Below the pieces are notes generated by a model, which was not told the DNA's origin, made no database searches, and saw nothing but the letters and a program-made list of their open reading frames with translations. DNA of 24,171 bases from Proteromonas lacertae (lineage: Eukaryota; Sar; Bigyra; Opalinata; Proteromonadidae): the NCBI GenBank assembly GCA_002245135.1, contig NGBS01001240.1:1-24171 (forward strand), given 5' to 3'. Shown here in pieces: positions 1 to 10,816 of this stretch (position 1 is its first letter; each line of letters starts with the position of its first letter). The position numbers were made by a program, and so were the translations under genes.

Positions 1-913
1 AAATTAGTGATAATTTCAAATCATAAAACTGATAGTGATTGGTATTTCATCTGGCAATTGCTTGAGTATTTAGGCAAAGCACAGTCATTATCAATTCTAC
101 TCAAAAGTTCAATAAAATATAGAATTGCTTTCTATTTTTATATTTCTTAATAGAAAAATCCCAATAATTGGGACAGCCATACGGAATGTCAATTTCATAT
201 TTCTAGAACGAAATTGGGAAAAAGATGAGAAAACAATTAAAAGTTTTTCATCAATTCATTGAATTTCCAACATTATCCAATTCCAATAATATTTCCAGAA
301 GGAACAACAATCAATTTACGAAGTTTAAAAAAGTCCCAAGATTATTCAAAGAAAAGATTCGTCCAGTATTTAAGAATGTACTTTTACCACGAACAACTGG
401 TTTAACAGCTGTATTAGAATCATTATCTTCAATTGATAATGATAATACAATAATCATCGATTTAACAACCATTTATGATTCTTATAGAGGTATATTACCA
501 GAATGGGGATATTCAACAGATGATGAACCAAATGTTCCAACATTACAGAAGTTGTTGATGGGTTTAAAAACGAAAGTTCATTATATAATACATACAACTC
601 CATTATCAGAATTGAATTTGAAAAACAAATCAAATGAAAAGTAGGAATAATAAAAAATGGTTAGATAATGAATGGAGTAGGAAGAGAAAAGAGTTGCAGT
701 ATTATATTGATAATCAAAAAGAATTAGAGAATGTGAAAATGTATAGAATTTGATTTGAAATACACATTCAAATTGGGTGATTTATTATTTGTTTCTGTTC
801 CTACTGTATTGGCTTATGTCGTAATACATTTATTACCATTTAAGTTACGTTGCTTGTATTACAGCATTAATTGTTTTGGAGTATTTATAGCTCGTAGATC
901 ATTAAAAGAATAG
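1..913 (+). pseudogene. AGPAT/LCLAT1-type lysophospholipid acyltransferase, 5'-truncated by the window edge and frameshifted
   Basis: This is the 3' part of a 1-acylglycerol-phosphate/lysocardiolipin acyltransferase, a membrane enzyme that adds acyl chains to lysophospholipids. Seen in sequence: the catalytic NHxxxxD block (VIISNHKTDSDW) near bases 7-45; a PIIG...FIFLERNW block; the acceptor motif IIFPEGTT near 280-300; KSQDYSKK; the subfamily signature KNVLLPRTTG, about 372-401; and a WLDNEW block near 660 like the C-terminal part of AGPAT3-5. A hydrophobic C-terminal segment ends near 913. These blocks lie in different frames. Apparent single-base shifts fall near 250, 350, 638 and 748. A probable intron at about 125-171 ends in AG but lacks a GT donor. 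All family motifs survive in order, so either this is a young pseudogene or the sequence is indel-prone here. The family assignment is firm; the exact acyl acceptor is not. Confidence 0.85.
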
Positions 914-1064
914 TTTTAAATATTTATTTATATTAAGTATTGAATATATATTAATGATGTGTGTGATTTATAAAGAAAAACTGAAGTAAATTATTTTAAC
1001 ACCATCAAAATAAACAATCTCTATTAGAAAATATTATATCTTAACAAAATCAAAAATAAACTAA

Positions 1065-2518
1065 CTAAACCAAAATCTCATTCTTTGTATCATCATCATC
1101 ATTTTTACATTTGAGATTAATTTCATTTACAATCTCTTTATACTGTCTCATATTATCACAAATGATCAATTTCGTATATACAATTTCATATACACAATAA
1201 ATTGGTGTCAAAAATAAAATTACCAACAACCAATTGGGTAAAGAATTACCAAAACGAGCAATCATAATTAATATGATTAAATATACTAAAATTCCATATC
1301 TATAATTGTGATATCTTTGTTTATCATTCTCCTTTATTGCATCTCTCATTACACTTCGTAATTCAATCAAAACATCACCTTTTGTACTGTTATATAAATA
1401 TTTGTTATTATCTCTGTTACAACAATTCCTATCCATTGAAGTAATACTTGATTTTTCATCTACACTTGTTATATCATCAATGTTACTACCATAGGAGTTA
1501 GATTTCACTTCATTACATTCAAATACAGCACTAACACCAAAATGATCACTTAAGGAATGATTATATTCTGTAAATATTTTAACAATTTCACTTTCTCTAA
1601 CTTTCCATTCATATCTTTTATTTCAAGTATATTTCCGTTGTAACTTGAAGGTAATATGTAAAATATATAATCTAACCTTTGAGGTGGCTCTTTTCCTGTA
1701 TAATAAGTATTGTCTGGAGATTGATAAGTGGATGTATCAGAATGACTTAAACTTATTCATTATTACAATCTAGCCAAGCATCTCTTAAGTTTGTAATTTC
1801 ATTGTGCAGTAGTTTGTAAGGTAGTTCACCATCTTGAGTATTCAAATCTCCTAACAAAATACACAGATTATTATCATTATGACTGGTGTTGATGAATTCC
1901 ACATAATTCGTAGATTTGTAGTGACCTTGTGCTTAAATAACTTGATTTATCATTATCATAACTGGCATGCACATGGCTAACATATAAATCGATGATAGTA
2001 TTATCGTTTTTCTTAATTCGACACAGGCCTACGCCTTTTCCAGCATAATAATCAGTATGTTGCATTTTATGAGGTAATCCGTTGACTGTATAACGGTGAT
2101 ATTGTGCATCAACGATTTCATACTTAGAAAATATCATCATTCCACTGCCATTTATATAAGGCCAAATAGGCATTCCAGTTCCACCTGAGAAAGTGTAATG
2201 GTTGTAAACACCACGATTACTGCTTGCTTCTATTAGCTTTTCACGGTATGTTTGGCTCCACACCTCTAAGAAGACGATAATATCATATTTAGTCTCTTCT
2301 AGCACATCGAACAATTTTTCGAATCTTTCTTTTAGATCTTTACTAACTGCAGGTACACTCCACACATTTTGAACAAACACACTAACATCACCGCTTTCAT
2401 CTTTCTTTGAATCTCTAGAATAATGCTCGAATTCAAACTCATCACTTATCTTCTTCATACTTCGAATGAGTATATCATCCACAAATTCAGTACATACATT
2501 TTTAACAAAAAAGGCCAT
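1065..2518 (-). pseudogene. Neutral sphingomyelinase (SMPD2-like), frameshifted
   Basis: This is an endonuclease/exonuclease/phosphatase-fold neutral sphingomyelinase, which cleaves sphingomyelin to ceramide and phosphocholine at membranes. The first open stretch (2518 down to 1877) holds VQNVWSVPAV, the metal-binding region FLEVW, SGMMIFSK, a GKGVGL block and HVHASY, which match SMPD2 in order. The following DNA still encodes LLGDLNTQDGE, RLDYIFY and LSDHFGVSAVF, the expected active-site motifs, but in changing frames. Apparent one-base shifts lie near 1903, 1755 and 1617. The last part (1508 to 1065) has two hydrophobic helices (YGILVYLIILIMI and WLLVILFLTPIYCVYEIVY), as expected for the C-terminal membrane anchor of SMPD2. 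No intron fits the shifts. Every catalytic motif is kept, so this is either a recent pseudogene or an indel-rich consensus. The start at 2518 gives MAFFVKN and has no in-frame competitor. Confidence 0.85.
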
Positions 2519-2972
2519 CTAATCCTGATAAATAGAGTGTGTTTATAAAATGCTCGTTCTTTAGTTTTAAAAGGGTTGGACTGATTTTTTCTTCAAAATT
2601 CTTCGCCTTTATCATGCATCAATGATTTAGTTATTAAGTTATACTCAAAAAACACTTATACAATGTTGCTATTTGAATTTTAAAAGAGATTGCATCATAG
2701 AATCTATTTTTAAACAGTGTTTATAAAGATGCTAAATTGTTGTGTATTTATTATACATCACAATGATATGAAAATCGATAAGAATCGTGTTGGATCTTGT
2801 GATATAGTTGAATTGCTTATTTTTTTTAAATGCAAAGATGTTGATTGATTGATAATGTTAATTTTTAAGCTGATTTGATGTATCACATCTTAAAAAAAAG
2901 CAGATTTAAAAAATTACTGATTTGCTTATAATAAACGCAATAAATCATATAAAGAATAATAATATAGAATAT
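2519..2972. other. Gene-free gap
   Basis: This is 454 bp of AT-rich DNA between the sphingomyelinase start and the NAE1 stop, both of which are on the minus strand. It should hold the sphingomyelinase promoter and the NAE1 3' region. I see no ORF, tRNA or convincing repeat, only A/T homopolymer runs. Confidence 0.6.
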
Positions 2973-4624
2973 TTAAAGTTTATAAGCTCCACTATAACTA
3001 TTAGAATCGCTTCCATTCATTCCACAAATCATCAGTGTGTTATTCAATGGAATAAACTCTTTACATAACAACTTTATTGCTTCTTCAGATACAATTCCAC
3101 CAATAATACTATTCACAGTAATTAGTTCCATATTATCACTATATCTGTACATTTCTTTTATATCTTTTTCTTCTACATGAATTGCTTTGTTATATTTTTC
3201 ACATAATTCTATACACATATCACTATAATCATTTTGCTCTCTATTAGTATCATTAATATAAATATACTTTCCATATTTATTGTAATACAAATCATTACAT
3301 CTTAACATTAAATACCAATATAATGGAATGTTATTACATTCACTGATTCCTTCATAAAATTCATTTTCAAAAGTTTCTTTACAGCTTTTTAACTCGATTT
3401 CATCACTAATTGAACTGGTACTCATTGATGTTAAACAGATTATATTCTTTAATACATATTTATAATATTCATTATCTATGTAATCATCAGTTAAACCATT
3501 TTCATGTAAGTGTTTTTTACATATTTCTTTGATTTCTTCTTCTTCTATTATTGCTTCTATATTGTAGATTTCTTGTAGTTTTATATAATTTTCAGTAGAA
3601 CAGGTAATATCAGGAATTCTTCCACTTAATGGTAAATACTTATGATTCTTATAAAAATCATTAATTGAACGAACAACAAACCAAAACTTGTCACTTTTAT
3701 CAGATAATTCATTCATTTTATTATTACTCATTAATTCATTCATTTCATTGGGTAATTCACTGGGAGTGTAAGAATAATAGCTATAATTCATTGCTTCAGC
3801 AAAATTACCATCACCTACTTCATGTGGAATTTCATTTATTCTATTTTTGTTTAAAATAATAAATAAAAAAAAAATATATATATACAATTTTTTGAATTGT
3901 TCTTTTTCTTCATAATTGGAAGGTTCTTTACCATCATGTTGACTTTTCCATTTCTTCATTGTATGCAGTAATAATACTGGATATGGGATTTTATAACTTT
4001 CTTCTTTATTTAAGTTATCCAAGTCGAATTTACTACAATAATCATTCAAACTGTTGAATGGATTGTATAATCTCATATCGATGTTATTTTGGAATTTTCC
4101 TTCAATTACATTGTGTTCTTTATAACTTAGACGAATATGACCTATCATACCATAACAACGACAGTAAATTAAAGGGATATTCAATTCTCTACATTTATTA
4201 TCAATTGGAACAGCAAATTGCATTGGAATGTTGGAGACTATTACAATACTGTAATCTTTGAAGGAATTTTCTTCAACAAACTTTGAAATTTCACAAACTA
4301 CACTCTCACCTTTGACATCTTCATTCAATTCTAACAAATTCTTTAAAGTAGCCTCTGCTAATGGTTTGCCAACATCCTCAACAGTCACAAAGAAATTATT
4401 ACCTAGATCTCTTTCTGTTACAACTCTTGGATCTACAATCGTGAAATGTCCACAGCCAGGCAAAATAAGGTTTTTTAATGCTTCTGTTGTTGATGAGCCA
4501 GCTCCTAAACATAAAATATTAGACTCCATAAGACATTTCTAAATAATAAGCAATAGAAAGCAAATACCTGTCCATGAGCACCCCATAATCTTAATTGACG
4601 ATCGTATTTATCAGTTGTAGCCAT
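2973..4624 (-). CDS. NAE1: NEDD8-activating enzyme E1 regulatory subunit (NAE1/APP-BP1/ULA1)
   Basis: NAE1 pairs with UBA3 to activate NEDD8 for cullin neddylation. Exon 1 (4568-4624) encodes MATTDKYDRQLRLWGAHGQ, the hallmark N-terminus of ubiquitin-like E1 subunits. Intron 1 (4539-4567, 29 nt) leads to LGAGSSTTEALKNLILPG, the Rossmann nucleotide-binding start, followed by TIVDPRVV and GNNFFV. The C-terminus keeps NSIIGGIVSEEAIKLL and NNTLMICGMNG, matching human NAE1. No catalytic-cysteine domain of the UBA3 type is expected. A second intron (3841-3885, 45 nt, GTATAT...AATAG) is a multiple of three and has no stop, so the frame reads through as an odd hydrophobic insert (YIYIFFLFIILNKNR). Removing it joins EQFKKL to INEIPHEV and gives 525 residues, close to the human 534. 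CCDC112 lies upstream on the same strand, 217 bp away. Confidence 0.94.
3841..3885 (-). other. Cryptic stopless 3n intron inside NAE1
   Basis: This is a 45-nt segment beginning GTATAT on the minus strand and ending AATAG, very T-rich, inside an otherwise conserved E1 domain. Its size and ends match the other introns in this window. It keeps frame and has no stop codon, so a simple ORF scan would count it as coding. Retention would add 15 mostly hydrophobic residues. Confidence 0.85.
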
Positions 4625-4841
4625 TGAAATAAAAAAAATAAAAATGAATAAAAGCTTGAGAGTTTGGATGTCTTTTTACATATGATTGATTATCTGTATA
4701 TGTAAACATCCAATTATGTTATTAATAGTTTATTTTGGATCTGTATACATGTGTCTATCAATTTAAACTAAAAATAATTAGTAAAACTAAAAGTCATAAA
4801 TTAATTTACTATTATCAACAAATACAATTACAAAAGACTTA

Positions 4842-6337
4842 TCATCCTTTTCTCCAAGCTGGAATAGCTCTCATAGGCACTGGATTAAATGCAAAACCTT
4901 TACTCCTTCCAGATGCAACTTCAGCAGCAAACATACCTGGAATTACTTTCTCATGAGCTCCATAACCAGCCCTCTTTGCTTCTGCCATCTATATATAACA
5001 ACAATAATAAAATCAATCATACATCTAATTCATCACTGCTATATCTTTTACCTTGATAAGCAGCTGTTGGTTGTAACACTCTATTTTTATCTCGCGGTGC
5101 TTCTACACTCGATGGTCTACTCATTAAATCATCCATTCTTGCTTTTCTAGCACTTTCTGCTCTTTGTTTTCTGTTTATTAAATCTTTTCGTTTATTTACT
5201 TTTTCTAAGTTCAATTTGTGTCTATATAACAATAATTCAGGTGAAGGTGGAATATGTTTTTCTTTCTCTTCTATTCTATTTATCGCATTGATTATTTGCT
5301 TTTCTTCTTGTTTCTGTAGTTTGTACATTGCCACTTCTGCTTTTTCTCTTTCCCGCCTTTCTCTTTCTTCTTTTAATCTTAATTCTTCTTCTCTTTTTTT
5401 GATCAATTCTTCTTTTTTCTTTTCTTCTTCTTCTCTTTTCATTCTATATAACATAAAATAATTTTAAATATAAAATATATACTTTTCAGCTTTCCATTTC
5501 GATACTTCTAACTTCTTCTTCTCCAAATCCTTTTTCTTCTTTAACGCCAATAACATTTCTTTCTCCTCTCTATCGTGTAATTCATTTTCTAACATCCTCT
5601 GCTCTTCTTCTGTTCGTTTTATTTTTAATAATTTCCATTCTTCTAATTGCTTTCGTCTCTCTTCTAAATCTATATTTCTCATATTTTGATTGTCAGTTGG
5701 TTTACAGTAACCTGGTTCAACGTCATTCTTTCCATCATCATCATTGGTTTTCTCCCATTTTGACATTAATTCTTCGAATCGGTCAATATCGTTCGTTAAT
5801 GATATATTTGCATTTTGTAGATCATCATAACGATCTCTTGCCCATTTCTTAAATCGAAATATATCTGACTATTATAATATATAGTATTAATCTAATATAC
5901 TTGCGTGGAATCTATTATTTTTTGTAGTATACGAATATATTGATCCCCTTCTTCTATATTTTCAGTGTGCTGTTTTAAACTAGATACCTATTCATTATTA
6001 ATTTGAGAAAAATCTTACTTTATGTCTTATTGATTTGAGTTTATTTACTAAAGTATTGTATTCATTTGTTCTTTCTGACAAACATTTTCTTTCCATCACT
6101 TGTAAGTCAGATATTTCTTTTTTCATAGATCTGTTCAGAGTATAATTTAATTTTAAATTTAAATATACGGATCTTTTATTAACGCATATACAGAAGATAT
6201 TCCTCTACTTAAATTGTTTTCTAATGTTTGAAGTCTTTTACATTCTTCAAGCCATGCCAATTTATTACTTTTAATCTATATCATATAAATATAATAATAT
6301 GTGTCTGTTATACATCCTTATTGCCTACTTTTGACAT
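4842..6337 (-). CDS. CCDC112: CCDC112-like centriolar satellite / ciliary coiled-coil protein
   Basis: Seven exons (6314-6337, 6169-6275, 6019-6130, 5901-5987, 5483-5868, 5023-5443, 4842-4988) separated by six GT-AG introns of 31-39 nt give a 427-residue protein. All junctions keep frame. The N-terminal part is helical with FKKW-like and EEWKLL segments. A long charged coiled coil (Glu/Lys/Arg-rich, WKAEK then KREEEEKKKEE) follows. The C-terminus has a basic RKARMDDLM stretch and ends in PMRAIPAWRKG. That terminal AIPxWR motif after a charged coil is characteristic of vertebrate CCDC112, which localises to centriolar satellites and is linked to cilium formation. The assignment rests on overall architecture, length (human about 446) and this terminus. 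It is divergently transcribed from the E2F gene across 174 bp, which suggests cell-cycle control. Confidence 0.83.
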
Positions 6338-6433
6338 TTTTTATCTACAAGCCTTCAAGCCCACATCAGAATCTCTGCAAAGTTCTCATATAAAATTGCT
6401 ATTTATTTTTAAATTTTTGAGTCTGATGTTCAA

Positions 6434-6443
6434 TCGCGCCAAA
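6434..6443 (-). promoter_or_regulatory. Consensus E2F binding site in the CCDC112/E2F divergent promoter
   Basis: The minus strand reads TTTGGCGCGA, a full match to the E2F consensus TTTSGCGC. It sits in the 174-bp gap between the start codons of CCDC112 (6337, -) and the atypical E2F (6512, +). Such a GC-rich word is very unlikely by chance in this AT-rich intergenic DNA. I infer autoregulation of the E2F gene and cell-cycle control of CCDC112. Confidence 0.7.
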
Positions 6444-6511
6444 TACTATTTTTAGGGAATATAGAGTAAAACAAAAACAAGATCAATAAATTATTTATTT
6501 GAATTGTAAGT

Positions 6512-7811
6512 ATGAGTACTGTATTACGTGAAAATAATATTACCAACCATAAAGTTCTAAGCACTCCATCACCAGTGAGAAGAAGTCGAGAGAATGTCCA
6601 AATTCTCGTATCTTTGAGTAAAGTATATTTTGTAATTATACATAATTAAGGTTGGTGCAGCTAGTCCAGGGAAGGAAGCAGCTGAAACAATTACTAATCT
6701 GCTGTGTGATAAAGAAAACTTAAGTTATAATGATGCAAATAAACTTGATATAATGGAGCCACCCAAACTAAAGAGGATGAGATTCAGTCCTGAAACTAAC
6801 ACAGTAAGATCAAAACCAAGGGTATAAAGAATATTATTAATAATATAGAAACCAGCTTATAGTCGAAAAGAGAAGAGTCTTAGTGTATTGTGCGAAAAGT
6901 AAAACTTATTATTTATATAAATTAATAGTTTTTTGAGATTATATATGAGAGAAGATGAAAAAGCTGTTATTAAGTTAAATGATGTAGCAGCATCACTAAA
7001 TGTAGAGAGAAGAAGAATATATGACATAATAAATATATCATTTTTACTAATTTAACTAATTTATATATATTTTTAACTGTTATAAGTATTGCAATGTATT
7101 AGTTTAGTGTCAAGAGATAGTAAGAATAAGTATATATGGTCTGGAACTAATAAAATGATACAGAGCATCCACGATTTAAAAATCGAAGCTTTTAGTATAA
7201 TATATTCAACTAATATTATAATAGAATTGCCTTCAACAACAGTAACACTACCAATACCATTCAATGACAATAGTAGCAATAATATTGCTGATAATAATTA
7301 CTCAAATAACGATGTGAGAAGGTCATTGAGTAGTTTATCAAAGGAATTTATAATGATGTTTTTGAAAGGTGAAAGAGAATTGTATTTTGATAATATCTCT
7401 CTAGCTTTGATTGGAGATATTCATAATGTTGTTTTAAAAAGTATAATATACATATCATTATAATTATTATTAATAGCTAAAGTAAGGAGGTTGTATGATA
7501 TAGCCAATGTTTTATCTTCCATTGGCATTATCTGCAAAAATGCAAGTAGATGTAATATATCCAGAACATTTTACCGATGGACAAGTCATGTGATTATATA
7601 TGATAAGGATGGGAACTATAGCCACAAATATGTTGGTCCATATCCTGAATCTGAGACTTTAGAGTGTGATTTGGTTAAGCCAATCTTACCTAATCAACCA
7701 GTCAGTCTAATATGTGATGAAATGAAGGATTTATCACAAAGTAGCAATTCATCTGAATTATCTAATCAGTCTTTTTCAGATGAAGACATAACAGAAGATA
7801 AATTAAAATAA
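6512..7811 (+). CDS. Atypical E2F repressor with two DNA-binding domains (E2F7/8/DEL type)
   Basis: This is a winged-helix transcription factor of the DP-independent E2F7/8 (plant DEL) class, normally a repressor of S-phase genes. Exons are 6512-6622, 6651-6821, 6849-6898, 6929-about 7035, about 7087-7440 and 7477-7811, giving 375 residues, close to plant DEL proteins. DNA-binding domain 1 is spread over three exons: YSRKEKSLSVLCEKFL, then VIKLNDVAASLNVERRRIYDIINI, then LVSRDSKNKYIWSG. Domain 2 begins KEFIMMFL and runs to KVRRLYDIANVLSSIG...RTFYRW. Both RRxYDIxNxL recognition helices are intact. No dimerisation, marked-box or Rb-binding region is visible, as expected for this class. The fourth intron (about 7036-7086) lacks a GT donor; a single missing G would restore GTATC. 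The acidic Ser-rich tail may be regulatory. Confidence 0.92.
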
Positions 7812-7952
7812 ATAATAAAAACAATAAATTTATTTATGAATTACAATGTTTTCGTTGATTAAAGAAAATGATTTCGTTTCACAAATTTGATCCTTTCGAG
7901 CTTTTTATATTTTGTTTTGAAAATCTAGAGTTAACAAAACAGTCAATCACTT

Positions 7953-10140
7953 ATGAAAGCTAGTAATCAGATGAAGCAAGATAATGCTAACAAGATGTTA
8001 GAATCTTACAGGAAATCATTTGAATCTATGAAGATATTACTTCAAAAGCAGATGAAGGAAAAATGCCAACTACAAGAAGAATCAGCTAAAATCATTAATG
8101 ATATTAAAACCAAATTAAACGAATCTGATCTACAGTATCGTAAATCACTCCAAGATTACTCCAACTTGGAAAAAGAAAGAGATAATTTAAAGAAACAAGT
8201 TGAAACTTTACAAATATCACAGAAATTACAAGAGAATTCATCACAGTCAGTAATTAAAGATAATGATAATGAAAAACCATCTCAAATCCAACCACATATG
8301 TTAATAACATTTCATTCAGATCCAATTATATTTTCATACACAGAATCATCGCTTTGTTCAGAAATATTTGATGAAACAAATAAATCAATGAATTTAAATC
8401 CAGATGAAAGTAACATATCAGTTTTATCACAATATGAATCACAATTAGAAGCATTGGAATCCGAAAATAGAGAAAAAGATCTCATAATTGAAGATTTAGA
8501 AAATGAATTAGCTACAGTCAAAAGTAATACAATACAACATATAGAAATACTAGAAAAATCTATAAGAAATTACAAACAACGATGTGAGTTATTTGAACAA
8601 CAATTAAGCATGTTGAATGGAGATTCTTTACCAGAGCAGATTGGTTATAACAATAGTAATGGAAGTATAGAGTTATTAAGTCATGTATCAACATTAGAAG
8701 AAGAAAATGAACAATTAAAAGAAGAATTAAGAGATGTAACGGAACAATTGAATTATTTGGAAGATGTTTATCTTAGTGCATTGAATGAGAAAGACAAATC
8801 ATTTGATGAATTAATGATGAAATATAATACATTAAATAACATTAAGAATTTAGTAATAATGGATATGGATGGTATTGATATATATAATGATTATATTATT
8901 AATAATAATGAAGAAGAAGCAGAAGTAAATTATGATGATGAAATAAAACAAAGTAATGAATTAGAAATTAATGTAGAAAGTGATGATGATGATGGTCCAA
9001 TAGTTGCTGAATTATCATCATGTTTACATGCGTTAAAATATTCAAATAAACAATTGTCAATAATTGAAAATGATGTAATTAATATAAATAATAATGAATA
9101 TATTAAAGAAGAAGAAGAGAATGTAGAAACTGGAAGAAGAAAGTCCATCAAAATCATTTATTCATTCTTGTTTAAGTGATATTTATAAACAAACAGAACA
9201 ACCAGATTTTATATTATTAAGAAATGAAGTTATTGATATTATAAATGAAGTAGAAAGTGATATAGAAAAGAACAACAATGAAGAAGATAATGATGATGAA
9301 GATGATGTTCCAATTGTAGCTGAATTATCTTCCTGTTTAAATGCATTGAAATATTCAAATAAACATCTATTATCAATAGAAAATGAAGTGGTCTGTGTAG
9401 ATAGTGAAGGAGAAGAAGAAAGTGAAAAGAATTTGGTGATGATAAAGATGGAAGTAATTGATATATTAAGTAGTAAAGAAGAAGAGAATGAAGAAGAGAA
9501 TGTAGAAACTGAAGAAGAAAGTCCATCAAAATCATTTATTCATTCATGTTTAAGTGATATTTATAAACAAACCAAACAACCAGATTTTATATTACTAAGA
9601 AATGAAGTTATTAATATTATAAATGATGCAAGTGTAGAAGTAAAAGAAGAAGAAGAAGAGAATGTAGAAACTGAAGAAGAAAGTCCATCAAAATCATTTA
9701 TTCATTCTTGTTTAAGTGATATTTATAAACAAACAGAATTGAATTATATTTATTCTGAACCAATAACAATAGAATATGAAGCAATCTCATCTTCATCTTC
9801 TTCTGATAATGAAAACATAGAAAATAATAAAGATAGTGAATTAATAATAGAAAAATTAAAGAAAAGAAATGAAATATTAGAAGATGCTATTCATCAAACT
9901 ATTGAAGAAATAAAATTGAAAGAAATTGAACAAGATAAAGGTAAAGAAATATTTGATAGAGTTACAATGAAATATAAAAAGATGATTGAAATGATAAAGA
10001 ATAGAGTGTTTAGAAATAATGAAAATATTAAAAATTTAACAATAAAATTGAAGGAAGGAAAGAATAAACACGATTTTAAGATGTGTGTTAAGATAGAAGA
10101 TAATGTAGAGAATATAAATTCTTTCTTATCAAAGATTTAA
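7953..10140 (+). CDS. Coiled-coil protein with internal acidic repeats; one apparent single-base insertion
   Basis: I do not recognise a family. The N-terminal half (about residues 1-110 and 160-290) is coiled coil (EKERDNLKKQVETLQ, ESENREKDLIIEDLENEL, LEEENEQLKEELRDV). The C-terminal half has near-identical tandem units: VAELSSCL(H/N)ALKYSNK twice (about 8998 and 9316), ENVETEEESPSKSFIHSCL three times (about 9117, 9496, 9658), and QPDFILLRNEVI twice. At 9132-9133 the first ENVET copy has one extra G relative to the other two DNA copies. This shifts the frame and stops the upstream reading frame at 9179, while the second frame runs to 10140. Without that base the gene would encode about 728 residues. 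The shift is a sequencing error or a fresh mutation, because the repeats downstream stay intact. The start at 7953 is the first ATG of the frame. A cytoskeletal or scaffold role is only a guess. Confidence 0.8.
9117..9740 (+). repeat. Three coding direct repeats in the coiled-coil gene
   Basis: Copies begin at about 9117, 9496 and 9658. Each starts GAGAATGTAGAAACTG and encodes ENVET...SPSKSFIHSCLSDIYKQT. Copies 1 and 2 extend through QPDFILLRNEVI. DNA identity is very high, so the duplications are recent or kept alike by gene conversion. The copies reveal the one-base insertion near 9132. Confidence 0.85.
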
Positions 10141-10288
10141 GATAATATATTATGTATATAATTAAATGTATTTGTGTGTATAGTTTATAATTTTATATTA
10201 GCATTAAGAATTGATTTTATAAAATATTTATTATATATTTAAGTTAAAGAATATACTGTAATGTACAATCACTCTATCAAATATCTGA

Positions 10289-10723
10289 CTTTGTGAAGAA
10301 GGTCGCTACTGTATCAATGGTACTAAATACATATGTCCAAAAGGAAGTTATGGCTTGACTAGAGGTTTGTCTTCAAGTAATTGTAGTGGATTATGTTCTA
10401 AAGGATATTATTGTCCTGATGATGATTCAATATTTAATAACACTAAAGAATGTGGAAGAAGTAATTTATACTGTCCATATGATGGAATGATAAAGCCAAT
10501 GGAAATAATGAAAGGATATTATGGTTATGGAGGGAATAATGTAACAACTAAAACAAATATATCAATATGTCCATTGGGTTATTATTGTATAAATGGTGAT
10601 AAATATGTATGTCCAAGTGGTAGATATGGTAATGAAAGTGGCTTATATACGAAAGAATGTAGTGGTATTTGTCCAAATGGCTATTATTGTCCAGAAGGTA
10701 CAATAATTCCATTGATTACTTAA
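10289..10723 (+). pseudogene. Fragment of a GCC2/GCC3 (ephrin-receptor-like) cysteine-rich protein
   Basis: The open frame has no start codon before its first Cys-rich unit; an in-frame TGA lies at 10286-10288. It encodes repeated CPxGxYG...CxGxCxxGYYCP units: CEEGRYCINGTKYICPKGSYG, GLCSKGYYCPDD, CPLGYYCINGDKYVCPSGRYG and GICPNGYYCPEGT. These match the GCC2/GCC3 repeats of large extracellular proteins in many protists. There is no signal peptide and no membrane anchor. It is squeezed between the coiled-coil gene and the convergent GGT gene. It is most likely a dispersed fragment of a bigger surface protein gene; a missed upstream exon is the alternative. Confidence 0.65.
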
Positions 10724-10816
10724 ATCTTGACTTCAACATGAAGAAATGTAGTAAAATATGAAGATTAGTGAAATAGAATTATCAACATAAAACAATATAA
10801 TGATAATAATATTTAG

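Noticed and set aside
225-644. Treating 225-644 as a complete small gene
   Set aside because: Its start lies inside conserved acyltransferase sequence read in another frame. It is part of the broken AGPAT gene.
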